Assembly (NCBI GenBank): GCA_031289235.1
Contig: JAITPU010000009.1
Span: forward strand, 1-15,769
From: Eubacteriales Family XIII. Incertae Sedis bacterium
Lineage (GTDB): Bacteria; Bacillota; Clostridia; Peptostreptococcales; Anaerovoracaceae
Reading direction: 5' to 3'
DNA length: 15,769 bases
Below the pieces are notes generated by a model, which saw only the letters and a list, made by a program, of their open reading frames with translations, ran no database searches and was not told where the DNA came from. How positions within the stretch are numbered: the first letter of the stretch is position 1; each line of letters opens with the position of its first letter. Position numbers and translations under genes: made by a program. Shown piece after piece: positions 6,462 through 14,906 of this stretch.

Positions 6462-7395
6462 TAATTACCCGGAAGCGAGGGCTGTTTTCGACGCGGCGGG
6501 AGCAGAAATAAAAGGATGGTGCTTCGAGGGATCTAAAGAACTGCTGCGGCAGACGCACGTTACCCAGCCCGCGGTATACGCCATGACCATGGCGGCTTGG
6601 GCCGCGTTCAAGGGCGGCTTCGACAAACTCGCGAAAGACGACGGCGATGGTCTTGAGATCGCAGCGATGGCGGGTTTCAGCCTCGGAGAATACGCCGCTC
6701 TCGCCGCTGCCGGCTGTATGGAAGCTTTTCCGGCGGGGCTTTCTATAGTCAGAAAAAGAGGCGTTTTTATGGCTGAAGCAGGTACGGACGCGGAAGGCAA
6801 TCCCAAAGGGGGCATGGCGGCCGTGTTCGGCGAGCGGGAAAAAATCCTGAACTGCATCGAAATGATCAGGGAAGGTTCTGTTTTGGAAGCGGTGAACTTC
6901 AATTCACCGGAACAGACCGTAGCTGCGGGGGATCTTGAAGCGGTAGACAGGCTTAAAAAACAAGCGAGAGAATTCGGCCTGAAAGCACTGACGCTGAAAG
7001 TCAGCGCGGCGTTTCACAGCAGCATGATGATCCCCGCCGCAGACCGTATGGAACGGGAATTGGCGGATTTGTCTTTCCGCGCGCCGGGCATACCGGTCTA
7101 TTCCAACGTCACGGGAAAAGAGCTGAGGGCAAATCAGGGAAAGGAAATTTCCGACAGCGAATGGATTAAAAGCAGAATGGTATTACAGCTCAAAAGCCCT
7201 GTATACTGGCAGGAAACCATCGAAAACATGCATGAGGACGGCGTGGAACTGTTCGTCGAGATAGGACCGGGGCGGACGCTTTCCGGTCTTGTGAAAAAAA
7301 TCGTTCCGGACGCTGAAACCGCCCACGTCGAAGACGCAGAGAGCTTGGAAAACGCCTTGAAGGTAATCAGGACCAAGCGCTCCGCGAATCGCTGA
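6394..7395 (+). CDS. fabD: Malonyl-CoA:ACP transacylase
   Basis: This 333-aa enzyme loads malonate from CoA onto acyl carrier protein. It has IIFAGQGAQYPG (5-16), GFSLGEYAAL (94-103) with Ser96 as nucleophile, and AFHSSMM (206-212) with His208 as catalytic partner. The usual histidine before the serine (GHSLGE) is Phe here, a variation accepted in Bacillota homologues. The protein is slightly longer than the usual 305-315 aa, with an insertion around residues 75-90 and an extended C-terminus. The ATG at 6394 lies inside the fabK end; GCGAGG about 12 bases upstream is a somewhat distant ribosome site, so coupling to fabK translation is likely. Confidence 0.95.
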   Translation: MKTGIIFAGQGAQYPGIGRSLYDNYPEARAVFDAAGAEIKGWCFEGSKELLRQTHVTQPAVYAMTMAAWAAFKGGFDKLAKDDGDGLEIAAMAGFSLGEYAALAAAGCMEAFPAGLSIVRKRGVFMAEAGTDAEGNPKGGMAAVFGEREKILNCIEMIREGSVLEAVNFNSPEQTVAAGDLEAVDRLKKQAREFGLKALTLKVSAAFHSSMMIPAADRMERELADLSFRAPGIPVYSNVTGKELRANQGKEISDSEWIKSRMVLQLKSPVYWQETIENMHEDGVELFVEIGPGRTLSGLVKKIVPDAETAHVEDAESLENALKVIRTKRSANR

Positions 7396-7494
7396 AATAG
7401 GAACGGCCCTACCGGCGGAACCATATCTTCAGATACAATTACAATAAGATAAGTTCTTAGAAGATAATCAGAAGACAAAAGAAAGGCGAAGGGC
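7396..7494 (+). other. AT-rich fabD-fabG spacer
   Basis: This 99-bp gap is clearly more AT-rich than the genes on both sides. It contains a weak promoter-like pair, TTACAA and GATAAT with 18-bp spacing (roughly 7438-7467), and a TTCTTAGAA near-palindrome within it. An internal fab promoter with an operator is possible but not proven; no FapR or FabT consensus site was recognised. Confidence 0.25.
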
Positions 7495-8235
7495 ATGTTT
7501 CGGGGAAAGACGGCGATCATCACGGGGGGAACGCGTGGCATAGGAAAAGCGATAGCGGAGGAATTCGCGAAGCGAGGCGCGGATCTGTTGCTTACCTACC
7601 GCGGGAACGACGAGGCGGCCGAGACAACGGCTGAAATGTTAAAAAATTATCATATACGGGTGTTGCTGCGCAAAGGGGACGGCGGCCTTCCGGAATTTGC
7701 CAGGCTCGTGGCCGGTGAAGCGAAATCGGAGTTCGGACGTGTGGACATACTTGTGAACAACGCGGGCGTCACCAAGGATAAACTGTTGCTGCGCATGAAC
7801 GCCGATGATTTTGACGAGGTTATCCGCGTGAACTTAAGCGGCGCGTTTTATATAACGCAGGCTGTGGCCTCAATAATGATAAAACAGAAACAGGGCAGAA
7901 TAATCAACATTTCTTCCATCGCGGGGCTGCGCGGAAACCAGGGACAGGTGAACTACGCGGCGTCCAAAGCCGGACTGGTCGGCATGACTCTGTCAGCGGC
8001 GAAAGAACTCGGAAGCAGAGGGATAACGGTTAACGCGGTCGCGCCCGGCTATATTCGCACAGATATGACGGAAGTCTTGGCCGAAGAACAAAAAGAAGCC
8101 ATTCTGAAAACCATCAGCTTGAAACGGGAAGGAAGGCCGGAAGATGTGGCAAAAGCCGTGGCCTTTCTGTCTTCCGACGACGCGGCATATATTACCGGTC
8201 AGGTTCTCGGCATAGACGGCGGAATGGCAATATAG
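7495..8235 (+). CDS. fabG: 3-oxoacyl-ACP reductase
   Basis: This 246-aa short-chain dehydrogenase/reductase uses NADPH to reduce 3-oxoacyl-ACP. TGGTRGIG (10-17) is the cofactor loop, LVNNAG (86-91) the central motif, and Ser141, Tyr154 and Lys158 (NISS and YAASK) complete the catalytic set. APGYIRTDM (183-191) and the ending GGMAI are characteristic of FabG. Length matches the family. The ATG at 7495 follows GAAAGGCGAAGGG. It lies between fabD and fabF, which supports the fatty-acid role over other SDR activities. Confidence 0.95.
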   Translation: MFRGKTAIITGGTRGIGKAIAEEFAKRGADLLLTYRGNDEAAETTAEMLKNYHIRVLLRKGDGGLPEFARLVAGEAKSEFGRVDILVNNAGVTKDKLLLRMNADDFDEVIRVNLSGAFYITQAVASIMIKQKQGRIINISSIAGLRGNQGQVNYAASKAGLVGMTLSAAKELGSRGITVNAVAPGYIRTDMTEVLAEEQKEAILKTISLKREGRPEDVAKAVAFLSSDDAAYITGQVLGIDGGMAI

Positions 8236-8277
8236 CAATACAAATTATTATATATGTTATGCAAGGATATGTGAAAT

Positions 8278-9507
8278 ATGAACAAAAGAGTGGTGATCAC
8301 AGGCATAGGCGCGGTTACCCCGCTGGGGAACAACGCGGCGGATTCATGGGAAGGAATGAAATCGGGGAAGAACGGGATCGGAAAGATCACGAAACTTGAT
8401 TCTTCCAAGCAAAAGGTCAAAATGGGAGCGGAAGTGAAAGATTTCGCGTACCGCGATAAAAAAGAGGGCCGGCGTATGGATCTGTTTTCGCAGTATGGCG
8501 TTATGGCCGCGCTGGAAGCCTTTGAGATGAGCGGGCTTGTCAGCGGGGGGAACATCGACCCGACGCGGCTGGGCGTTTACGCCGGCAGCGGCATCGGCGG
8601 CGTCATGACGCTGGAAAACGAAGTGCAAAAGAGTTTCGAAAGAGGGTTTGGCAGGGTCTCGGCGGTGATGGTGCCCATGATCATAGGCAACATATTAGCC
8701 GGAAATATCGCTATAATCTTGAAGGCAAGGGGTTCCGCGTTGGATATAGTGACCGCCTGTTCCTGCGGGACTAACGCCATAGGCGAGGGATGGCGCGCCA
8801 TCCGGCACGGCTATCTGGACGCCATCGTCGCGGGCGCGGCTGAAGCCCCGTTCGCGCCCACCTGTTTCGCCGGATTTGCCAATATGACCGCGCTGTCGAA
8901 GCGCGAAGATCCCGACCGTTGTTCAACCCCGTTCGATAAAGAACGGGACGGATTCGTCATGGGCGAAGGCGCGGGGATGATCATTCTGGAAGAATTTGAG
9001 CACGCGAAGGCAAGAAACGCGAAAATTTACGGTGAAGTTGCGGGTTATGGAAGCAGCTGCGACGCCTATCACATAACCGCGCCCGAGCCAAGCGGGAAAG
9101 GCGCGGCAAAATCCATGGAAATGGCAATCGCCGAAGCGGGGATCCGTCCGGATGAAATCGGATACATCAACGCCCACGGCACCGGAACTCTCTATAACGA
9201 TCTTTGCGAAACCAAAGCGATCAAAGATGTTTTCGGAAGCGCCGCCTACGATATCCCCGTCAGCTCGACAAAAAGTATGACCGGGCATATGCTGGGCGCC
9301 GCGGGAAGCGTCGAAGCGATCGCGTGCATCATGGCCATAAACGACGGTATTATACCGCCGACTATCAATCTCAACGTCCCCGACGATGAGCTTGATTTGG
9401 ACTATGTGCCGGGGAAAAGCCGGGGAAAACAAGCGACCTGCGTTCTCAGCAATTCGCTGGGCTTCGGCGGGCACAACGGAACATTGATATTCAGAAAATA
9501 TTCATAG
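8278..9507 (+). CDS. fabF: 3-oxoacyl-ACP synthase II
   Basis: This 409-aa thiolase-fold condensing enzyme joins malonyl-ACP to the growing acyl-ACP. The catalytic triad is Cys161 (IVTACSCGTNA), His300 (NAHGTGT) and His337 (SMTGHMLGAAGS), the Cys-His-His set of KAS I/II; FabH would have Cys-His-Asn. MNKRVVITGIGAVTPLG is the standard N-terminus and FGGHNGTLIF the usual C-terminal loop. The ATG at 8278 follows AAGGA at a slightly long spacing, after a 42-bp AT-rich gap from fabG. FabF, rather than FabB, is the usual elongation synthase in Bacillota. Confidence 0.95.
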   Translation: MNKRVVITGIGAVTPLGNNAADSWEGMKSGKNGIGKITKLDSSKQKVKMGAEVKDFAYRDKKEGRRMDLFSQYGVMAALEAFEMSGLVSGGNIDPTRLGVYAGSGIGGVMTLENEVQKSFERGFGRVSAVMVPMIIGNILAGNIAIILKARGSALDIVTACSCGTNAIGEGWRAIRHGYLDAIVAGAAEAPFAPTCFAGFANMTALSKREDPDRCSTPFDKERDGFVMGEGAGMIILEEFEHAKARNAKIYGEVAGYGSSCDAYHITAPEPSGKGAAKSMEMAIAEAGIRPDEIGYINAHGTGTLYNDLCETKAIKDVFGSAAYDIPVSSTKSMTGHMLGAAGSVEAIACIMAINDGIIPPTINLNVPDDELDLDYVPGKSRGKQATCVLSNSLGFGGHNGTLIFRKYS

Positions 9508-9530
9508 GAAGAACGCCGGGGGAGAGGCAA

Positions 9531-9956
9531 ATGAATTTGGACAGAAATCAAATCATGGAAATCATCCCGCACCGGGATCCCTTTCTTCTGATCGATGAAA
9601 TCGTGGAATTGGAAATCGGAAAACGGGTCGTCGCTATGAAATACGTGCGAGAAGACGAGTATTACTTCAAAGGGCATTTCCCACAGTATAAGATAATGCC
9701 CGGTGTGCTGATCGTGGAAGCGCTGGCCCAAACCGGAGCGGTTGGGATCTTGTCCATGGAGCAAAACAAGGGCAAACTCGCGTATTTCGGCGGAATTAAA
9801 GAAGCAAAGTTCCGCCGCAAGGTGGTTCCGGGGGATTCCCTGCGGCTGGAAGTCGCGCTGGGACGCGTCCGGAGCAAGGCGGGAACCGGTACGGCGGAAG
9901 CGTGGCTGAGCGGCCAGCTGGCCTGCCGCTGTGAAATCATGTTCGTCATAGGTTAA
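9531..9956 (+). CDS. fabZ: 3-hydroxyacyl-ACP dehydratase
   Basis: This 141-aa hotdog-fold dehydratase removes water from 3-hydroxyacyl-ACP to give the trans-2-enoyl-ACP. The motifs IIPHRDPFLLIDEI (11-24) and FKGHFPQYKIMPGVLIVEA (46-64) are those of FabZ, with His49 and Glu63 as the catalytic pair. Length is typical. The ATG at 9531 has GGGGGAGAGG just upstream. The spacing of 23 bp from fabF and 21 bp to the crotonase points to one transcript. In some Bacillota a FabZ homologue also isomerises the double bond; sequence alone does not decide that here. Confidence 0.95.
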   Translation: MNLDRNQIMEIIPHRDPFLLIDEIVELEIGKRVVAMKYVREDEYYFKGHFPQYKIMPGVLIVEALAQTGAVGILSMEQNKGKLAYFGGIKEAKFRRKVVPGDSLRLEVALGRVRSKAGTGTAEAWLSGQLACRCEIMFVIG

Positions 9957-9977
9957 TTATGAAAGGGGAACTCGACG

Positions 9978-10763
9978 ATGGCTGAAAATTATAATAACCT
10001 AATATTTGAGATAAAAGATGGATTAGGCCTTGTCACTATCAACAGGCCGAAGGTGCTGAACGCGCTGAACACGGAGTTGCTTGACGAATTGACGGATGTG
10101 TTCACCCGCATTCACCTCGCGGAAGAAGTAGGCGCGGCAATCCTGACGGGAGCGGACAGGGCCTTCGTCGCGGGCGCCGATATCGCCCAGATGAACGAAC
10201 TGAACATCACGGACATCCGGGAAATGGCGAAAAAAGGCCAAGAGGTGATGAATCTCATCGAAAATGTAGAAAAGCCGGTAATCGCCGCTGTAAACGGCTT
10301 CGCTCTGGGCGGAGGCTGCGAACTGGCGATGGCGTGCGATATCCGCTTCGCTTCGGATAAAGCGAAGTTCGGACAGCCTGAAGTCAATTTGGGAATTTTC
10401 CCCTTTTTTGGAGGAACGCAAAGGCTTCCGAGGATAGTGGGAAAGGGCATGGCTAAATATCTGATTTACAGCGCGGAAATAATAGACGCGGCCGAAGCGC
10501 TCAGGATCGGGCTTGTGGAAAAAGTATTTCCCGCCGCTGACCTGATGGTGGAGAGCGAAAAATTCGCCAGGCTTATAATGACCAAAGCGCCCATCGCTGT
10601 GAAAATGTCCAAGGTCGCCGTCAATAACGGCGTGAACGTGGATATGAAGTCCGGGCTTGTCATGGAGGTAGAAGCGGCTGTCAGCACTTACTGTTCCGAG
10701 GACAAAAAAGAAGGTATGAAGGCGTTTTTGGAAAAACGCCCGGCGGTGTTCCGCAATAAATAA
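9978..10763 (+). CDS. Crotonase-family enoyl-CoA hydratase/isomerase (possible FabM-like role)
   Basis: This 261-aa crotonase-fold protein has FVAGADIAQM (63-72) and FALGGGCELAMACDI (108-122), which form the oxyanion hole, with Glu115 and Glu135 (FGQPE) at the two acid/base positions of true hydratases. GTQRLPR (146-152) follows. The usual glycine-alanine after the proline (PGAGGTQ) is Phe-Phe (FPFFGGTQ, 141-148), which could reshape the acyl pocket. On sequence it could be a 3-hydroxybutyryl-CoA dehydratase (Crt) for butyrate metabolism. Its position right after fabZ recalls streptococcal FabM, a crotonase-fold isomerase that makes cis-3-enoyl-ACP for unsaturated fatty acids. No butyrate genes are adjacent. 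The ATG at 9978 follows GAAAGGGGA. Confidence 0.85.
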   Translation: MAENYNNLIFEIKDGLGLVTINRPKVLNALNTELLDELTDVFTRIHLAEEVGAAILTGADRAFVAGADIAQMNELNITDIREMAKKGQEVMNLIENVEKPVIAAVNGFALGGGCELAMACDIRFASDKAKFGQPEVNLGIFPFFGGTQRLPRIVGKGMAKYLIYSAEIIDAAEALRIGLVEKVFPAADLMVESEKFARLIMTKAPIAVKMSKVAVNNGVNVDMKSGLVMEVEAAVSTYCSEDKKEGMKAFLEKRPAVFRNK

Positions 10764-10817
10764 GCGGGTGGAAAAGATGAGGCTCCGCTTTGTCCGATGG
10801 GATGATGAGATAGGATC

Positions 10818-11624
10818 GTGGCGCACAGCAATAAAAAAACAGAGAAAATCATTTTGACGGGCCTGATGACGGCGATGGTCGCCGCCGCGACTATCGCGAT
10901 AGTCATTCCCCTGCCCTTTACCAACGGCTATATCCATCTGGGAGACTGCATGGTTTTTCTCTCCATACTGATATTAGGCTGGAAATACGGCGCGGCAGCG
11001 GCGGGAACAGGATCCGCCATGGCGGATCTCGCGCTGGGTTTCGCGCACTGGGCGCCCTGGACGCTGCTCATAAAAGGAGGAATGGCGCTTGTCGCCGGCT
11101 TGATTCTCACAAAAACCGCAGGAAACAAACGCAGGCTGGTAATCGCCTGCGCCGGGATCATCGCGGCGTGGCTGCTGTTTAATCTCGCCGTGCGCGGCAT
11201 AGTGCGATATGAGGCGGCGCATAACGCGGCGGCACTGATCAGCGCCGCGGAAGTTGCCGAGAACTCTTCTCTGATGGAATTCCTCGCGGTGATTCAGACA
11301 CAGCTTATGACGGCGGCGCTTTTGATCCCGCTGTTCCTTATCGCCTTGTCCGTTTTTATCAAAAAAACGAAAATGAATTTGATTTCAGCCGAACAGGTTG
11401 TCGCGATGGCAGGCGGAGGACTCTGGATGGTATTCGGATACTATATCGCCGGCGGTTTGATTTACGGAAATTTCGCCGTATCGGCGTTCAGCGTTCCGGC
11501 TAATATCCTGCAATTTGTCGCGGGTTTCGCGCTCGCGTCTTTGGCGGCTTCCGCGCTTTACAAAACTCCGGCAAAGAAATTTTTCGCCGGCTCGCTCTCC
11601 GTTCCCCGGGAAGATAATAAGTAA
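10818..11624 (+). CDS. ECF-type transporter S component-like membrane protein (enlarged)
   Basis: This 268-aa hydrophobic protein is likely the substrate-binding membrane subunit of an energy-coupling-factor vitamin transporter. Residues 10-100 resemble the ECF riboflavin/HMP-type S family: a first helix, GYIHLGDCMVFLSILI (37-52), a GTGSAMADLALGF segment and WTLLIKGGMALVAG. The end, VFGYYIAGGLIYG with SVPANILQF (225-233), is also typical. Between them sits an extra part of about 85 residues (104-190) with two more hydrophobic helices and a polar linker; usual family members are about 170-190 aa. The substrate is unknown and no EcfA/EcfT genes are present here, which fits group II systems. The start is GTG at 10818 with a weak AGG; an internal Met could be used instead. 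Confidence 0.7.
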   Translation: MAHSNKKTEKIILTGLMTAMVAAATIAIVIPLPFTNGYIHLGDCMVFLSILILGWKYGAAAAGTGSAMADLALGFAHWAPWTLLIKGGMALVAGLILTKTAGNKRRLVIACAGIIAAWLLFNLAVRGIVRYEAAHNAAALISAAEVAENSSLMEFLAVIQTQLMTAALLIPLFLIALSVFIKKTKMNLISAEQVVAMAGGGLWMVFGYYIAGGLIYGNFAVSAFSVPANILQFVAGFALASLAASALYKTPAKKFFAGSLSVPREDNK

Positions 11625-11782
11625 TAAGAGACTATGCAAAGGCAAGCGCCAGATGGCTTTTGCGCTGTTTTCGCCGGGCGCCTTCGCAGACAGGCTGTCC
11701 TGCGCGGCCGTCTGCGGGAAAAGACCGCCGCGTCTGCTGTATTCAGTCGCCGAGGGGATAGTTATAAAGAGGAGTAAAACAA
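11625..11782 (+). other. Spacer before the glycosyltransferase
   Basis: This 158-bp non-coding gap holds a 7-bp inverted repeat CGCAGAC (11685-11691) and GTCTGCG (11710-11716), plus a smaller AGCGC/GCGCT pair near 11645-11667 followed by GTTTT. Neither forms a convincing terminator. No good promoter pair was found, so the glycosyltransferase may be read through from upstream. Confidence 0.3.
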
Positions 11783-12910
11783 ATGAAAGCGCTGATATTG
11801 AGTATTTCCGCCGGTCGGGGACATTATGAAACAGGAGAAGCCATTTCCAACGTCTTGGATACTATGGGCGTGGAATGCATGATAATTGACGCTTATGAGT
11901 ACATAGATCCAAAGCTTTCGAAATTAGTGTCAAAAGGATATCTCCTATCGGCGCAGCACATTCCGAAACTGTCTTCGTATTTATACAACATCCTCGTAAA
12001 AAAGAATACGCCTTTCCGGACGCTTTCCGTTCCGCATATGGCCAACACAGTGCTGGCCTGGGATTTGAAAAAATACATTGAAGAAACCCGGCCGGACGTG
12101 ATCATATGTACACATGTGCTGTCCGCGATCCTGGTAAACGTTATGAAGACGAGGGGATGGACATCAGCGCTCGCGGTGGGAATCATTACTGACTTTACCG
12201 TACATCCGCTCTGGGAAGAAACGCGGAACATAGATTACTACGTGACGCCCAGCGAACTTTTGGAATTTCAGATGCAGCGTAAAGGACTCGACGTCAATAA
12301 AATCCTGCCGTTCGGCATACCGATAAAACCGCGGTTTTCAAAAAAAATTGATCGCAAGAAAGCGCGTGAAATGCTGGGCTTGGAAACGCAAAAGCCTACG
12401 ATACTCCTCATGAGCGGCAGTATGGGATACGGAAAAATCGACGAATCCATTGAGATGTTGGATCATCTCTCTTTTGATTTTCAAACCATGGTAGTCTGCG
12501 GAAACAACAATAATATGTATAAAAGAATCAAGCGCAAAAACCTGCAAAAGCGTTTCGATATATACGGCTATACGAACCAAGTAGATCTGATGATGGACGC
12601 GGCCGACTGCATAATCACAAAGCCCGGGGGGCTTACTTCATCTGAAGCGCTGGCCAAAGGGCTGCCCATGATCATGATCAACCCGATCCCCGGGCAGGAG
12701 ATGCGAAACGCCGAGTTCATGCTCAACAACGGCATCGCCCTTTACGCCACGAAATCTTTTCCTCTGGACGAAGCGATATTTTCTTTGTTCAAACACCCTG
12801 ACCGCATTCAAAATTTACAGGCGACAATCGCGCTTTACGCCAAAAAAAACGCGTCGAAAACCCTGTGCAAATTTCTCGTGGAACAAATTCCATCCAAAGC
12901 CCTGAAATAG
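11783..12910 (+). CDS. MGDG-synthase/UgtP-type diacylglycerol glycosyltransferase
   Basis: This 375-aa GT-B glycosyltransferase of the GT28 type adds a hexose from a UDP-sugar to diacylglycerol at the inner membrane face. The N-terminal half fits the MGDG-synthase domain: SISAGRGHYETGEAI (7-21, normally S-G-GH--A), a THVLSA stretch (110-115) and TDFTVHPLW (136-144). The C-terminal half is the nucleotide-sugar domain with LLMSGSMGYGKI (208-219) and ITKPGGLTSSEALAKGLP (278-295), then INPIPGQEMRNAEF (299-312), a strong family mark. There is no signal peptide; the enzyme is probably membrane-associated. The ATG at 11783 has AGAGGAG at good spacing. The sugar (glucose or galactose) and number transferred are not deducible. 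Confidence 0.9.
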   Translation: MKALILSISAGRGHYETGEAISNVLDTMGVECMIIDAYEYIDPKLSKLVSKGYLLSAQHIPKLSSYLYNILVKKNTPFRTLSVPHMANTVLAWDLKKYIEETRPDVIICTHVLSAILVNVMKTRGWTSALAVGIITDFTVHPLWEETRNIDYYVTPSELLEFQMQRKGLDVNKILPFGIPIKPRFSKKIDRKKAREMLGLETQKPTILLMSGSMGYGKIDESIEMLDHLSFDFQTMVVCGNNNNMYKRIKRKNLQKRFDIYGYTNQVDLMMDAADCIITKPGGLTSSEALAKGLPMIMINPIPGQEMRNAEFMLNNGIALYATKSFPLDEAIFSLFKHPDRIQNLQATIALYAKKNASKTLCKFLVEQIPSKALK

Positions 12911-13094
12911 TTATTATAAAAAGATATGTTCCTCCGGGGCCGGGCCGGCTTCATGGCAGTCTCGGCTGCGCGCCAATATGCGTACTGCGAGCGCCCGCGC
13001 AAGGCGCGTCTCTTGAGTTTGCCTGCAAAGACCTCGGCGGAAATCTCCTCTTCCCGCCCTATTCGGCGGCTGCCTTCACACAGCAACTGAAATC
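12911..13094. other. Convergent intergenic region
   Basis: This region lies between the ends of the glycosyltransferase (plus) and the ABC exporter (minus). It holds a GCGCC/GGCGC hairpin around 12990-13006 and GC-rich runs near 12935-12950, but no stem followed by a T-run on either strand. No gene with a ribosome site was found. Confidence 0.4.
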
Positions 13095-14819
13095 TTATCT
13101 TTCCTTCACCGCCCGTTTCCCGTCTATGCGGTATACGATATCGCAATGTTCTATGGTACTGAGCCTGTGCGCCACGATGATGAGAGTCTTATCGCCGTGC
13201 AGCCCCATAATCGCTTCCATGACCGCTTTTTCCGTGTCGTTGTCCAACGAGGACGTCGCCTCATCTAAAACCATCACAGGAGGGTCTTCGTACATAGCGC
13301 GGGCGATCCCTATGCGCTGGCGCTGACCGCCGGAAAGCCGGATTCCCCGATCCCCTACAATCGTTTGCAGCTTGTCCGGCAAAGACATCACAAAATCCTC
13401 AAGCTGCGCCTGCCTTAACGACTTCCATACTTTCTCGTCGTCGATCTCGTCCTTTGGGATACCAAACGCGATATTTTCCAGAATAGTTTCATCCAGCAGA
13501 TATATCTGCTGCGGTATGTAACCCACGCGCTTTGCCCATGCGTCCGAATCCTGATGTATGGATTTGCCTTTATAAGATATATAACCCTGCTGCGGCGACA
13601 GTATGCCCAAAATAATGTCCGCGAGAGTCGTTTTCCCCGCGCCCGACGAACCGACAAAAGCGACAGCGGTTTTGTCGGGTATGGTCAGAGAGACGTTTTT
13701 CAGCACCGGAGTTTTAATGTTGGGATACCTGAAAGTCACGCCGTGGATTTCGATATCCAGCGAATTTTTTATATTCGCCCTGTTCTCCGAAACCGGAGAA
13801 TAAAAAGCGGCATCCTCAAACAGACTCGCATATATGGCGTCCACGCACGGCATCAGATATATCACACCTGTGACATATCCCGCAATTCTTGAAATCGCCG
13901 GAAGTAGGCGGAAAGCTGCCAGTACGAACAGGCTGAGCTGCGGAACGATGGCCACGACGTTCGCTCCGGTCAATATGTAAAATCCGACGAGAACGAACGC
14001 GCCGCTGAAACATACCGATTCTATGATCAGTTTGGGGATGGAGTTGATTACCTGGTAACGCCGCCACGCCGCCGTATATTCGTTTCCGCTCTTCTTAAAC
14101 GCGTCCTCGAAATATTTTTCGCGATGGAGTACCTTCACTTCCTTGATGCCGCCAAGTCCCTGATTAACCGTTTTCGTCATTTCGATGTATTTTTCACGGG
14201 TTTTCTGACCAAATTTTCTGATTTTGCGGCGAAAGACTTTGAAATACAGAAAAAGACAAATTGCCGCCATCGCTATGACTACAAACGTCATCTGGAAAGA
14301 AACGACCAGCAGAAACACCAAGATAAAGATAGTCATAAAAGCGTCGGTCAGCAGCTGCAAAATGCTTGTAATCAAATTAAGAAATTGTACTACATCGTCC
14401 ACCACAACCTTCTGCATTTCCGCGACATTTTTATTTGCGTGAAAAAGATAGGGTTTCGACATCGTTTTTTCCATCAGCCGGCTCGACAGTTCAACCCGGC
14501 GTTTCCCGATGAACGCGTATTGCACCTTGTTAAGCCAGTAGATGTATATTCCCCGGCTTATGTATACGAAAGCTAACAAAAACGCTAGAAGCGCTAAAAA
14601 CCCTTCCGTGCTTTGAAATCCCAAGAGATTATAGAAAAAATTCACGATTTTGTTAGATTGGATGATGGAATTATCCATCAAAATAGAAATGAAAGGCGAA
14701 ATAATAGAAAGCGCGAGGGTTTCCAGCATCGCGCCGATGATGATCGCGATCAGCAGAAACGCCAGCTTGACTTTTATTTTTCTGTCAAATATATATCTCA
14801 GCTTCGTTATAGAGGACAT
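13095..14819 (-). CDS. PglK-like ABC exporter / lipid-linked glycan flippase
   Basis: This 574-aa protein fuses a six-helix membrane domain (about 1-330) to an ATPase (about 350-574). Walker A is GSSGAGKTT (390-398), the Q-loop GYIPQQ (433-438), the signature LSGGQRQR (495-502), Walker B VMVLDEATSSLD (515-526) and the H-loop AHR (550-552). Each half carries the full set needed for a homodimer. The membrane part, with SIISPFISIL early and helix patterns up to RLLPAISRI, resembles PglK, which flips lipid-linked oligosaccharide; lipid or peptide export is possible too. The ATG at 14819 is preferred over an in-frame TTG at 14837 because GACGAGG sits 9 bases before it. It has its own promoter and is not in an operon here. 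Confidence 0.88.
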   Translation of the reverse strand: MSSITKLRYIFDRKIKVKLAFLLIAIIIGAMLETLALSIISPFISILMDNSIIQSNKIVNFFYNLLGFQSTEGFLALLAFLLAFVYISRGIYIYWLNKVQYAFIGKRRVELSSRLMEKTMSKPYLFHANKNVAEMQKVVVDDVVQFLNLITSILQLLTDAFMTIFILVFLLVVSFQMTFVVIAMAAICLFLYFKVFRRKIRKFGQKTREKYIEMTKTVNQGLGGIKEVKVLHREKYFEDAFKKSGNEYTAAWRRYQVINSIPKLIIESVCFSGAFVLVGFYILTGANVVAIVPQLSLFVLAAFRLLPAISRIAGYVTGVIYLMPCVDAIYASLFEDAAFYSPVSENRANIKNSLDIEIHGVTFRYPNIKTPVLKNVSLTIPDKTAVAFVGSSGAGKTTLADIILGILSPQQGYISYKGKSIHQDSDAWAKRVGYIPQQIYLLDETILENIAFGIPKDEIDDEKVWKSLRQAQLEDFVMSLPDKLQTIVGDRGIRLSGGQRQRIGIARAMYEDPPVMVLDEATSSLDNDTEKAVMEAIMGLHGDKTLIIVAHRLSTIEHCDIVYRIDGKRAVKER

Positions 14820-14906
14820 GCAAAAATACCTCGTCAAATAAACACACTATTTCGAATTCAAACGCAGTGCAAACTTTCCGAAAAGCAGAAAGCAAGAACC
14901 TCTTTG

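Noticed and set aside
6394..7395. FabD inactivated because GHSLGE reads GFSLGE
   Set aside because: The nucleophile Ser96 and His208 are intact, and the residue before the serine varies among Bacillota FabD proteins.
10023..10937. 304-codon minus-strand frame opposite the crotonase and ECF start
   Set aside because: It is antisense to clearly recognised genes, has no family motifs and no plausible start context.
11634..11765. Short plus-strand frame in the gap before the glycosyltransferase (ATG at 11634)
   Set aside because: No ribosome site, strongly Arg/Ala-biased, and it covers an inverted repeat; more likely non-coding.
12911..13094. Rho-independent terminator between the convergent genes
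   Set aside because: GC-rich hairpins exist, but none is followed by a T-run on either strand.
12835..13146. 103-codon minus-strand frame in the convergent gap
   Set aside because: It overlaps both flanking gene ends, lacks a ribosome site and has no recognisable motif.
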